Below the pieces are notes generated by a model. The model was not told the DNA's origin. It ran no database searches and was given only the letters and a program-made list of their open reading frames with translations. This document shows positions 33,062-46,200 of a stretch of 64,000 nt of DNA, piece after piece. Position 1 is the stretch's first letter. Every line of letters starts with the position of its first letter. Position numbers and translations under genes: made by a program. The stretch is taken from positions 36,001 through 100,000 of the forward strand of contig CAJNDS010002392.1 of NCBI GenBank assembly GCA_905221605.1, given 5' to 3'. Source of the DNA: Symbiodinium natans (Eukaryota > Sar > Dinophyceae > Suessiales > Symbiodiniaceae).

Positions 33062-36000
33062 GCAAGCGGGGGCTCAGGGGTTTTCCTTACAAGACCCAAA
33101 GCCCTATATAAACCCTAAAACCCTAGAAGCCCTTTATAAAGCCTGTATAAACCCGTGTACAATTCTCCCAAAACCCAAAATGGGGGTTTACGAGAATGAG
33201 AAACCCCAATATAGACCCCCAAGTAGTAGGATACCCTTACAATCAGGACCCCAATAAGGTACCCCGAATTTCGGAAACCCCGAAATCCTAAATCCTAAAT
33301 CCAAAACTGTTATTATTATTATTATTATTATTATTGCTACATTTTTTTTTTTTTGGGGGGGGGGGGGTTCGACCCCAAGCCCCAAACCCCAGTAAACCCC
33401 ATGAGGAGCCAGAGTGGGCACCTTATTCGTTTTTGTGGGGGGTGAGGTTCCTTTGCCAGCGAAAACAGAGGCACCCTTTCGATTCCTAGGAGGCTTTGGA
33501 CAAGGTTCTACAACAGTGAATAGGTTCAAAGCCAGTCAGCATCTGACACCAGCGACAAGTGCATCTTCAAACTATACGAAAGCAACCCTGCACCCCTGGT
33601 GAACCCTAAACCCCAAGCCGTACTCGAAACCCTAGACACCATCCCAACCCTTCTTGTAGACGCATGAGGAATTTTCTGCATTATGGGCCCCTTCTTGGGT
33701 ACCCTGTGTCTAAGGCCTCGTGTTATACTGGGATCTAGGATTCACCTCTCGACTTAAACGTTCAACCCCTAAACCCTAACCCCTCAACCCTGCAACTCCA
33801 AAAGCACTGATTACAACTCCAAAAGCCCCAAAGCCCTTTAACCCCAACCTTGGCATTTTCCTGCTTGTACTAACAGCCCTTAATAGGGATGAAAGTACCC
33901 CTATTCTATCCCTATTTCGGACTGTTAGTATAAGGAGGAACATCCCAACTAACCCTAAACCCTAAACCCTAAACCCTAAACCCTAAACCCTAAACCCTAG
34001 ACCCTAGACCCTAGACCCTAGCCCCTATGCCCAAACTCTCGGCTGCCCAGCAGGCCATCTTCTTCGAGGAGGGCGCCTTCCGAGCTGACGCCGAGGCGCT
34101 GGCTGCGCTGGTGACCCGCTGGCAGCCGAATATTGCATAGGGTTTAGGGTTTAGGGTTTGGGGTTTGGGGTTTAGGGTTTAGGGCTAATATTACCTTGGG
34201 GTTTAGTTGCAGGGTTTCTGGGGTTTCTGGGCTTGAGGGTTCTAGAGTGTTAGGGCCTTCAGGATTTTAGGTTGCAGGGTTTTAGGGTTTGAGGGTTGAA
34301 GGGCTTTTGGGACGTTAGGGCTTTTAGGGTTTTGGGGATTTAGGGTTTTGGGCCTTCTGCCTAAGAGTCCGGATCCAAGTGTATGGAAGAAGGCCAGGAT
34401 CCTGGTTGGCGAAGAAGTGGCTTCGCCGTCCCTCTGTCCAGGATCAGGGTTACTGCAAGGGTGTCCCCTTGCACCGTCCATATCTAAGATAGCCATGTTC
34501 CACCCATTGCAGGCTATCCAAACACTTTAGGGGCTTCAGTGCTTTAGTTCTGCAGGGCCTTTAGGGCTTTGTGACCTTATGCTATACCTTGCGTCTAGAG
34601 TCTCCTAGGGTGAAGGGTTTCAGGAGGGTCTTTGATGATGGGTCGAAGAGGAAGCATGGTCATGGCTTTAGCAGCCTGAACATTCACAGAAATTGTCTGG
34701 ATACCCCGACCCTCCAATTACCCCCCACCTCTCCCCCCCCACTCCCCACCCCCGCATACAAAACGGTCTCCCTTAAACCCTGAGCCCTAACCGCCTGAAA
34801 CCCTAAATCCTAAACACTAAAGCCCTAAAACCCGAAGCCCAAAAATCTAAACCCTAAACCCGAAACCCTAGACCCTAAACCCTGCCTTTCGGGCAATGCT
34901 TTTTTTGAGGATCCACTTTTCCATGCCCCCTTGAGCACCTGTCAGCTAACAGCTAGGCCTTTCAGGGCTGAGGTTTTAGTTTTACAAGAGTTTAGGGTTT
35001 AGGGTCTAGGGTTCAGGGTTGACAGTTTAGGGTTTAGGGTTCAGGGCTTGTAGGCTTTGATTGCAGGACATCCTTCGTCATCTCTCCTCCCTACTTCGCA
35101 CACGCCCTAAAGCCTTAAGCCTTGAGATACTCCCCCTTATAATACTAGCAGTGTTTGAGTCCCCCCCCAATTATACTCCCGCAAGGGACTCAAGGAGGGA
35201 CCCTTATAAGGGACCTTTGGGGTTATTTAGGGGTTATGTTGGGCCTACTTAGGTATATACCCCTTAAATCCCTATCTGGGACTGTTAGTATAAGGGGGGA
35301 ACATCCCAACCTTAAGCCCGAAACCCTAAACCCTAAACCCTAAACCCTAACCCCTAAACCCTAAACCCAAAACCCCATAGCCACAGACAGAGCTCCCAGG
35401 CCAGTGCTGTGGCGCAGGAGGACGGGGAAGAGGCTGCGTTCAGTGTTTAGGGTTTCGAGGGTTTAGGGTTTAGGGTTTAGGGTTTAGGGTTTCGCGGGTC
35501 GAGGGTTTCGGGTTTTGATAGGCAGGTTCCTTACCAAAAACACCCATGCTCCTTGAGAAGAGGGCTTTGCCACATGGGGCCCCGACGTCGCTTTTGACGG
35601 TGCTTATGTGCCCTGCACTTTACACCCTTAGCCCTGAGCCCTAAGCGCCCCCTAGGGTTTAGGGTTTAGGGTTTAGGGTTTTTAGGGTTTTTAGGGTTTA
35701 GGGTTTAGGGTTTTTAGGGTTTAGGGTTGGCCCTAAACCCCCCCCCCGGGCCTGACACCGCACACGATGAACCCTCAGGGACCCTCGATCCCCTCAACCA
35801 TCATCGTCACCAATTCAATCGCCAATTCCATCGCCAAGTCTTCCCTTCTGTCATGATCTGCTTTTCCTTGGCATCAGGGTTCAGGGTTCAGGGTTTAGGG
35901 TTTAGGGTTTAGTGTTTAGGGTTTAGGGTTTAGGGCTTCGTGTTTAGGGTTTGGGGTTTGGCGTTTGGGGTTTGGGGTAGCTTCGCAAGCTGCTGTTCCG

Positions 36001-37169
36001 TGAGGTGGTGCTTCCCCCTGTGGCGCTGTCGGCGCGCGTGCAGCTTGCTCGCGTTGGCGGGTAGGGTTTAGGGTTTGGTTTAGGGTTTAGGGTTTAGGGT
36101 TTAGGGTTTAGGGTTTAGGGTTTAGGGTTTAGGGTTTAGGGTTTAGGGTTTAGGGTTTAGGGTTTAGGGTTTAGGGTTTAGGGTTTAGGGTTTAGGGTTT
36201 AGGGTTTAGGGTTTAGGGTTTAGGGTTTAGGGTTTAGGGTTTAGGGTTTAGGGCTGATGCAACATGTCTTCATCTACAGCTCACACTGTCTGCAACTCTT
36301 CGGGCTTAAGCTTCAAGTTCCACGATTTCGGGTCTAATCAGGGCTCAAGGATTTTCTCGGAACCCCCATCCCAGAACCCCAGGCCCCTTGAAGCCCTAAA
36401 CCCTAAACCCTGAACCCTAAACCCTAGACCCGAAACCCTAAACCCTAAACCCTAGACCCTAAACCCTAAACCCTAAACCCCAAACCCGAAAGCCTGCCCA
36501 ACTCAGAGAAAAAGGTTCGACAGCGATGCTGGGGGTCAAGGCAGGGTGGCGGTCCCCGACTCAGCTGACAGGGTTTTGCGCCCCAGCAACCCTAAACCCT
36601 AAACCCTAAACCCTAAACCCTAAACCCTAGACCCCAGACTGAGGTCCGCCTCGCGGCCGTGCTTCCGCACGGCTACCCGCAGCCGGGGGCGGATGGGCCT
36701 CTGGTGTGGCTGGAGCCGGAGGTCGCTGAGGGTTTAGGGTTTAGGGTTTGGGGTTTAGGGTCTACGGTTTAGGGTTTGAGGTTAGGGGTTTAGGGTTTAG
36801 GGTTTCGGGTTTGGGGTTTTGGGGTTAGGAACCCTAAACCCGGAACCCTACACCCGAAAAGCCCTCCAAGCTCTGGAAGCTTTCCTTGTAGCTCAGCGGT
36901 GCCCTTTTTTTGCCACTTTCTTTGGTTCTTTTGCCTTTTTTTGTTGGTTCAAGGTTCCCTTATAACACAACCTGCCCTAACAAGGGTACCCGCATGAGAA
37001 TGCGGTTACTGGGCTACCAAGTTTCTGAGGCTCTAATTTGTTTTTTTTTTTTTTCTTTGGGTTTAGGGTTTGGGGTTTAGGGTTTAGGGTTTAGGGTTTA
37101 GGGTTTAGGGTTTAGGGTTTAGGGTTTAGGGTTTAGGGTTTGTCGTTGCAGAGCTGCGATTTTAGGGGG

Positions 37170-37202
<33 letters not shown>

Positions 37203-40200
37203 GGTGCCCGGAGACCGCATCCACAATCCTTCAGATACGATGGGCCCTAAACCCAAAACCCCAAACCCAATGTGATTTATAGATCCCTTAGTCAAGGCTG
37301 GGTTTTGGAGTACTGTACTTTAATACTTTTTTTGGTTCTGGGTTCCTATTAGAGCTACTTATACCTAAAAAGTATATACTTTTTTTCCAGGGTCTACTCC
37401 AAAGGTAGGAAGGGGTGTCGGACTCACTGGGGTGGGCAGGACTCAGCTTTTTGTGGCACATTCGGGATAGATGAGGTGTGGGCAGTGCAGGATGTTCCCA
37501 TTCCCACGTAGTTCTGCGACAACTCACGCAAACTCCCATTCGAACTGAGAAGGGCCCTAAACCCTAAACCCTAAACCCTAAACCCCAAACCCTAAACCCT
37601 AAACCCTAAACGCTAAACCCCCTAAACCCCCTAAACCCCCTAAACCCCCTAAACCCCCTAAACCCCCTAAACCCCCTAAACCCCCTAAACCCCCTAAACC
37701 CCCTAAACCCCCTAAACCCCCTAAACCCTAAACCCTAAACCCTAAACCCTAAACCCTAAATGCTTAGCTTGCAGGACTCCGATCGAACGGGGCTCGATGG
37801 GTTCGGAGTTGGGTGGCGTTCCAGGTGCTGTGCAATGATCTATCCCCATCACGATGCATTTAAAAAGATTACCCGTCCATTTCAGGCAAGATTGTAAACT
37901 CCTTGAACGCATCAGTGTAGCGCGCGTGCAGCCCAGGACATCTAAGGGCATCACAGACCTGTTATTGCCTCAGACCTCCATGGGCCTTAGACCCGAAACC
38001 CTAAAACCCTAGCCCCGAACTCTAAATCCTAAACCCGAAACCCTCCCTAAACCCTAAACCCTAAACCCTAAACCCTAAACCCTAAATCCTAAATCCCTAA
38101 ACCCTAAACCCTAAATCCTGAATCCCTAAACCCTAAACCCCAAACCCCAAGCCCTAAAACCTAAGCCCTAAGCCCTAAACCCTAAGCCCAAACCCCGAAA
38201 CCCTCCCCCTGCTACCTACCGGCAGGTTGGCGTGCAAGCTGGCTGCGGTGGCCTTGCGGCTGCGGTGCTGCGAGTCGCCGAGGAGGGCAGCTTGTGTAGT
38301 GAATGAGCCGTAGTTTTGGTTTGGGGTTTGGGGTTTGGGGTTTGGGGTTTGGGGTTTAGGGTTTAGGGTTTAGGGTTTAGGGTTTAGGGTTTAGGGCTTA
38401 GGGTCTAGGTTTTAGGGTTTAGGGTTTAAGGTTTATTCCCAAAACCCTCAGCCCTAAGCCCTATCAAAGCTCTATGGGCCCCTAAGCCCTATTTTTTCTC
38501 TATCTTAGCCATGCCGTTGATGTCTGTAGGAAGAACTCACCCCCGAAATAGGCAAGCATCAGCAGAGAAAGGGCTGCAACCATGAGGATTTGGGGCTTAG
38601 GGCTTAGGGCTCAGGGTTCAGGGCTTAGGGTTTGGGATACCCTGGGCCCGAAACCGGGATTTCTTTTATTTAAAGCGGGGCATGCTGAGTGACATAGCGA
38701 AGTCTTACGCCCCTGGACACCCTTGAGGGTTCAAGGCGCCGGATTTGGCAGGGCCGGACCCCTGCACCCTGAACCCAAAGCCCTGTAGACCCTAAACCCT
38801 AAACCCTAAACCCTAAACCCTAAACCCTAAACCCTAAACCCTAAACCCTAAACTTTTAGCCCTAAACCCTAAACCCTAAACCCTAAACTCTAAAACCTAA
38901 GCCCTGACCCGCAAAAAGCCCTAAACTTTAAACCGGCCGAATAGGACGAAGCGCTCTGCGCGCAGCTGCAGGCCCGTGCGCCGGGTGGGATTCTGGATGG
39001 TTCAGGGGTTTCAGGGGTTTGAGGGAGGGTTTAGGGTTTAGGGTTTAGGGTTTAGGGTTTAGGGTTTAGGGTTTAGGGTTTAGGGTTTAGGTTTTAGGGT
39101 TTAGGGTTTAGGGTTTAGGGTTTAGGGTTGAGGGTTTAGGGTTTAGGGTTTAGGGTCCAGGGTTTAGGGTTTAGGGTTTAGGGTTTAGGGTTTAGGGTTT
39201 AGGGCAATGCTGTCCCAGGGACGCAAAATATAGAAAGGGACCAGTGCAGAATCTGCGGGTGCGACGTGGGTTCAGTAGCTGCCCCTCCATCTCAGGGCCA
39301 ACAAGGGTTTAGGGTTTAGGGTTTAGGATTTACGGTCTAAGGATGAGAGTGAGGATTTGGGGTCAGTATTCCTCGTTTAGGGACTTTTGGGTTTCGGGTG
39401 TAGGACTTGGGACAAATACTCTGGCTCAACCCCTAACCCTAAATCCCTTGAAGCCACCTCAAGGCTCTAACAACCCTTCAAATCCTAGAAAAGTTACAGC
39501 CCCCAAGGTAGTCTTGACTCTTGACGACTCTTTGCTTAAGAACTAAGAACCCACCATCTTCTTCCTTATATGGTCAGTTGAGGGGTTTTTGTTTTATATT
39601 TCTTTGGGGTTCTTAAGCGAACAGTAGTTGAAGGCCTAAGGCCCAGTGAAAGACATGAACGCCCAGGCCACGGCGACGGACCTCGCCCTGCACGGTGAGG
39701 AGTGCCTCCTGCCACTGATCCAGAGCGCCGAGGCAGACGGCTGAGTTTTTTGGGGGTTTCGGGTTAGGGGGGGTCTTTTATGGGGTTGTACGAAAATAAG
39801 GGACCCCTAATATGGACCCCCGAATAGTAGGACTCCCCCAAAAGGGCCTTTAACCCTTTAAAAAAAACTCAACTTAACTCTGCCACCCAAACCCTAAACC
39901 CCTACCCCCACCCCAAACTCCAACCCCCCAAACCCCAACCCCCCAAACCCTAAACCCTAAACCGTAAACCGTAAACCGTAAACCCTAAACCCTAAACCCT
40001 AAACCCTAAACCCTAAACCCCGAGACCCGGCGCCGCAGGAACTTCTCCGCACGTGGGCCGAGGGAGCCTCGGCGGAGGCGACTGTGGCGGAGGCTGATGA
40101 GGCGGCCAATGTGTTTAGGGTCTGGGGTTTAGGGTTTGCGTAGGGACGTCGGGACGTAGGGTTTAGGGTTTAGGGTTTAGGGTTTAGGGTTTAGGGCAAT

Positions 40201-43200
40201 GCTGTCCCAGGGACGCAAAATATAGAAAGGGACCAGTGCAGAATCTGCGGGTGCGACGTGGGTTCAGTAGCTGCCCCTCCATCTCAGGGCCAACAAGGGT
40301 TTAGGGTTTAGGGTTTAGGATTTACGGTCTAAGGATGAGAGTGAGGATTTGGGGTCAGTATTCCTCGTTTAGGGACTTTTGGGTTTCGGGTGTAGGACTT
40401 GGGACAAATACTCTGGCTCAACCCCTAACCCTAAATCCCTTGAAGCCACCTCAAGGCTCTAACAACCCTTCAAATCCTAGAAAAGTTACAGCCCCCAAGG
40501 TAGTCTTGACTCTTGACGACTCTTTGCTTAAGAACTAAGAACCCACCATCTTCTTCCTTATATGGTCAGTTGAGGGGTTTTTGTTTTATATTTCTTTGGG
40601 GTTCTTAAGCGAACAGTAGTTGAAGGCCTAAGGCCCAGTGAAAGACATGAACGCCCAGGCCACGGCGACGGACCTCGCCCTGCACGGTGAGGAGTGCCTC
40701 CTGCCACTGATCCAGAGCGCCGAGGCAGACGGCTGAGTTTTTTGGGGGTTTCGGGTTAGGGGGGGTCTTTTATGGGGTTGTACGAAAATAAGGGACCCCT
40801 AATATGGACCCCCGAATAGTAGGACTCCCCCAAAAGGGCCTTTAACCCTTTAAAAAAAACTCAACTTAACTCTGCCACCCAAACCCTAAACCCCTACCCC
40901 CACCCCAAACTCCAACCCCCCAAACCCCAACCCCCCAAACCCTAAACCCTAAACCGTAAACCGTAAACCGTAAACCCTAAACCCTAAACCCTAAACCCTA
41001 AACCCTAAACCCCGAGACCCGGCGCCGCAGGAACTTCTCCGCACGTGGGCCGAGGGAGCCTCGGCGGAGGCGACTGTGGCGGAGGCTGATGAGGCGGCCA
41101 ATGTGTTTAGGGTCTGGGGTTTAGGGTTTGCGTAGGGACGTCGGGACGTAGGGTTTAGGGTTTAGGGTTTTGGGTTTAGGGTATTGGGTTTTGGGTTTTG
41201 GGGTTTAGGTAACATAGTAGCTGAAGGTGACGTCGCTTTGCACTGGACGTGCTTTCGATTTGTTTGGGTTTTGTCATTCCGCAGGGATAAGTAAGTTTGA
41301 CTTTTTGTGATTTCCTGGGTTATTCACGGCCCATGTTTTAGGTTTTACTCGGTAGGAGATGCAAGGAGTCAAGTTCTTAAGGGCTTCCTTGTTTGATGAG
41401 GGCATGAAAAGCGCCTGCCTATTTCCGACTTCTTCACACTAAGCTGGGTTTGGGGTTTGGGGTTTGGGGTTTGGGGTTTGGGGTTTGGGGTTTAGGGTTT
41501 AGGGTTTAGGGTTTAGGGTTTAGGGTTTAGGGTTTAGGGTTTAGGGTCGCCCTAAGACCATGTTTCAGCCGTCAGAGAGGCGGACGACGAGACCTTGGCG
41601 TTGGCCCTCCTGCAGGCTCCAAATGTGGGTTTCCCAAATTAGGGTTTCGGGTTTAGGGTTTAGGGTTTAAGGTTTAGGGTTTAGGGTTTAGTGCTTAGGG
41701 TTTAGGGTTTAGGGCTTGGGGTTCGGGTTTAGGGTAGCTTATTGGGGTCCTTACCTACAAGGAATCCCTACTGTTCTGGGGCGTACATTTGGGGTCGCTT
41801 ATTCCTGTAAACTCCCAATCTCCTTTCGTCACGCCTGAAGGTTCACGGGCAGTTGTAAGGGTTTGGGGTGGGTTTGCCCATTTTGCGATCATATTCCCGA
41901 AGCCCTGAATCTTGTAAGACCTAGACACCAAACCCTATCCCCAAAATCCTGAACTCTACGCCCTGACTGCGACAGCCCCACCATGGCTTTACTCGGAAAT
42001 GTTCAAGCCCTCAAAGTCTCTGACACGAAGTCCCCCGAATCCGAACCTTCAACCCAACACCCTAAACCCTACTCCGATGTCGTGCCCATCTGCCAGCGCG
42101 ATGCCCTCCATTCCAGTGTGGTCAACAGAAACGCCGACCCGGCAGCCTTCGAAGGCAAGGAGGAGAGACCAGGAGTTCCTGGTCTTCCACCCGAGGGCAA
42201 AGTGCAGGCCCTGACGATCCAGGAGCTCCTGGTCTTCCACCCGAAGGCAAAGTGCAGGCCCCCGAGGACCCCAGGGAACCAGGAATTGCTGGTCTTCCAC
42301 CCGAAGGCGAAGTGCAGGCCCAAGTTGAAGAGACGGCACTTGAGCTGCTTCAAGCAGGGGCACATTCTGTGCCAGAAGGGTTTAGGGTATAGGGAGCAAA
42401 CCGTACACCCTACTTACTAAGCTCCCTGGGCCTCCAAGCAGGGTCCAGGAGTCCAGGTTTGGGGGGTTCGTGGTCTCTAGGGTTTAGGGTTGTTTTAGGG
42501 TTCTCTTTATGGGGTTGGGGCTTGAGGTTTAGGGGTCAGGGTTTATGGCCTAGGGTTTAGGCAGAGTTTAGGGTTTGGGGTTTAGGGATCCCTGTGCCCT
42601 GACTTTATTGGTAAGAGCCCTAAACCCTAAGCCCTAAGCCCTAAGCCCTAAACCCTAAACCCTAAACCCTAAAACCTAAACCCTAAACCCTAAGCCCTAA
42701 ACCCTAAACCCTGAACCCCTGAGCCCTTTTCCTTGCCCTACCTGCGCGTTCAGGAGCTTGCTGAAGCGGAGATGGCGAGGCCCGTGGAGGAGCCATGGGC
42801 TCAAGGGCCGCTTAAGGTGTAGGGCTTAGGGCTTAGGGCTTAGGGTTTGGGGTTTGGGGTTTAGGGTTTAGGGTTTAGGGTTTAGGGTTTAGGGTTTAGG
42901 GTTTAGGGTTCAGGGTTCAGGGTTTAGGGTTTAGGGTTTACCCTAGCCCTAAACCCTAAAGCCTAGACCCTAGAACCTAAACTTGACTACATCGATGCCC
43001 CTACCCAACATGAGGCCCAAAAGAGAGCTGAGGCGGGGTTCTAGAAGTTTGGGACGTAGGGTCAGGGTAAACCCTAAACCCTAAACCCCAAACCCCAAAC
43101 CCCAAACCCCAAACCCCAAACCCCAACCCCCAAACCCCAAACCCCAAACCCCAAACCCCAAACCCCAAACCCCAAACCCCAAACCCCAAACCCCAAACCC

Positions 43201-46200
43201 CAAACCCCAAACCCCAAACCCCAAACCCCAAACCCCAAACCCTAAACCCTAAACCCTAAACCCTAAACCCCAAACCCTAAACCCTACCCCGACTCTTCAG
43301 GCACAACTCACAGGTTGATGGTTCCAGGGCGGTTTCCTCCCCTGCTCTCTTCTGACAGGACTCTCACAGAATTTTGCACCGCTCGAGGGGCTCTACCCTC
43401 GACCCTTAAGGTTGTACCCTTGAATCTTGGGGTCCCTTTTCAAGGGTCCTTAAGGGAATATAAGGGCCATATTAGGAGTATGTTTAGGGGAACCTTTAGG
43501 GGTACAACCGTAGGGGTACGAGTCTTCATCCCTGGGACCACAGGAGCAACAGCTGGGCCGCCGGGCGATGTTCTCGCATCACATCATTGCGCCGTCCAAA
43601 CGGCAGGCAACCCCTCAGTAGGGTTTAGGGTTTAGGGTTTAGGGTTTGGGGTTGAGGGTTTGGGGTTAGGGTTTAGGGCTAGGTGTTCATTCATGTTTTG
43701 GTTGGTTCCACATAAACGGCACAAGAATATTTCGGCTAGTCTTGTTGGAGTGGTTGAAGGGGTGACCTACAGCTTACGCCTAGGCGACAAAACGATTTGA
43801 AGCAAACCCTAAATTTTAAACCCTAAACCCTAAACCCTAATCCCTAAACCCTAAACCCTAAATTACTAAACCCTAAACCCTAAACCCTAATGGCCACGCG
43901 CAGTGGCGCCACCTTGACTTAGTCCCCCTTACTCACCCCAAATTGGGCTTTGTTACTCGGGAACCTCGATGTCTCAACTCTAAACCCTAAACCCTAAACC
44001 CTAAGCCCTAAGCCCCTAAACCCTAAACCCTAAACCCACAAAGCTCCCAAATCATTCCTTGGGTTGAGGCCATCAAGCAATGGGCGGAGCAACTTGGGCT
44101 CGGTGGCTTGGCCAAGATCGGCTGGCCGGGCATCATCATCGTTGAAGGCCCTCTAAGCCCGAAACCCTAAACTGGGTTTAGGGTTTTGGTTTTAGGGTTT
44201 AGGGTTTAGGGTTCAGGATTCAGGGTTTAGGGTCAGGGTTATGATTATGGGCTGAGGGTTTAGGGTTTAGGGTTTGGGGTTCCCCACAGCCCTAAACCCC
44301 GCTTTGAGGTAAAGAGGCTCGGGGTGGAAGCTTTAGGACGAACCCCCTCGTCATCACTCCTTCCGATTGTTTTCCATACGGTCACTTCTCGAAAATATGG
44401 TCCCTTTTGAGGTCCCTGTATATACGGCGGCCTCTCTTATTTAAGGCACCCAAAAAGGGACCATGATGTAGAGAGTTGACCATATCATACCGATGTACAA
44501 GCATTTTGCATACCTCTCACAGTGTTTTGCAATTTCTTAATATGCTGCCTTTGCTGAGGTCACTGTTTGAAACGTCATACATATTAAGCTTTGCCGAAAA
44601 GTGCCAGATTGATCAACAGTTGCATCATGAGTATTCACAGTGATGTAAATATTGATGAAGGTAGGTTCCACACAGATGTATGTAGTGGCCTGTAGCATCC
44701 TACATGAGGACTTCAGTGTCTCACGACAATAACCGCCATTTTTCATATTCTTGAGCTTACTATCGATCCTTCCAGATTTTCCATAAAGTTAAATTTAACG
44801 GATGACAGGGAGGTACACGTTGTGACACAAACGCTACCAGCTACCATTGACATGAAGCATTTGGGGAGACACAGCAGTAGCGACAGAAGCGCGCATGACA
44901 AGAAGCACGGACGTCGAGCCAAATGTCAGACCTACTACTCAGCCAGACACTTTCACTCAGTGGAAACCTCTTAAAATCACCTTCTCCGAGCACCTGAGAC
45001 CTGTAGTCCTCAGAACAGGAGACACCTCCTATTCAGTTTAGCCATCGACCAAAATGCGGTCTGGCTCAACCACTTCAGTTCCGTCACCGCCACCTCACAA
45101 ATGCTCTTACCAGGGGTTTAGGGTTTAGGGTTTAGGGTTTAGGGTTTAGGGTTTGCTGATGTGGAACACGGGGCTTCCTGGCTTTCGGGGGAACCCTCAG
45201 CTTCTAAACCCGACACCCCTAATACCCCTAATCCCCCCGAATACGCCTAATACCCCTAGTACCACTAATACCCCCAATACCCCTAATACCCCTAATACCC
45301 CCAATACCCCTAAACCCTAAAAGCCCTGCAAGCCATGAGCCCCTAAAGCCATGAGCCCCTGCACCCCCTAAACCCCCCAAAGCCCCCCCTGAACCCCGAA
45401 ACCCTAAACTAAAAACTCCTAGATCCTGAACCCCTAAACCCTATCAAGCCTACACCCTAAACTAAAAACTCCTAAAATCCCGAACCCCTAAACCCTAAAC
45501 CCAAAACCCTAAACCCAAAACCCCAAAACCCTAAACCCTATAGACCCCAAGCCTCTCGATGGCTGCAGGCAGCGAGCGCAACGTCAGCGCTTATGTCGAG
45601 GCGTGCTGCGCCGAACAAGCGGTGAACCTACTAAACCCAAAACCCAAACCCAAAACCCAACCCTACACCCCTGAAACCCCTTAAACCCCTAGAACCCTAA
45701 ACGCCACGACCTTGAAGACCCTACCCCTGCATTCTACACCAAAAATCCTAACCCTGAACCCTAGAACCCCAAACCTTAAACCCTAAACTAACCCCTAAAC
45801 CCTAAACCCTAAACTCCAAGCCCTAGCCCTAAACCCTAAACCCTAAGCTTGACAGCCGAAGCCCTACGCCCGAAACCCCTGGGAACGAAGTTCGAGTTTT
45901 GATATTCGGCGCGTCCCTCCTGGCCACATTGAACTAAAGCAGGCCCCCGGGGTGTGATGAGCAGGTCCAACCCCCGAAAGCGTTCGGGGTTTAGGGTTCA
46001 GGGTTGAGGGTTTAGGGTTTTTGGGGTTAAACCAACAAAATATCCTAGATCCTGAGCGCCGAACCATAAAAAAAACCCGAAAACAACCCTACAGTTTGAA
46101 ACCTGAAAGTCCCTGAAATCATGAATCCTAACAAGCCCTGCACACTAAAACTAAAGAAAACCAATGGCCTTAACTCCCAAGCTATACGTACGCAAAACCC

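Larger units (their letters stand above)
39185..40176. repeat. 992-bp tandem duplication, copy 1
   Basis: Matches 40177-41168 base for base as far as I read, with a shift of exactly 992. Both ends lie in TTTAGGG tracts. It contains exons 8 and 9 of the RWDD2-like gene, a CCGTAAA run, and the TTCTTAAGCGAACAGTAG repeat motif. Confidence 0.9.
40177..41168. repeat. 992-bp tandem duplication, copy 2
   Basis: Second copy. It diverges from copy 1 only where the flanking telomere repeats change (TTTTGGG after 41168). Absence of differences means a very recent event or an assembly artefact. Confidence 0.9.

Noticed and set aside
33358-33380. tRNA T-arm-like GGTTCGACCCC
   Set aside because: It follows T and G homopolymers and has no other tRNA parts.
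34027-34140. Independent 37-codon gene starting at ATG 34027
   Set aside because: The upstream part is better read as intron; the second part continues the RWD domain from exon 1 in phase.
34571-34783. Histidine-kinase ATPase fragment (KHGHGFSS...)
   Set aside because: The resemblance is a few residues only, with no neighbouring kinase motifs.
39655-39744. Independent 29-codon gene
   Set aside because: Its core is RWDD2-like exon 8 with matching borders; start and stop lie in flanking intron.
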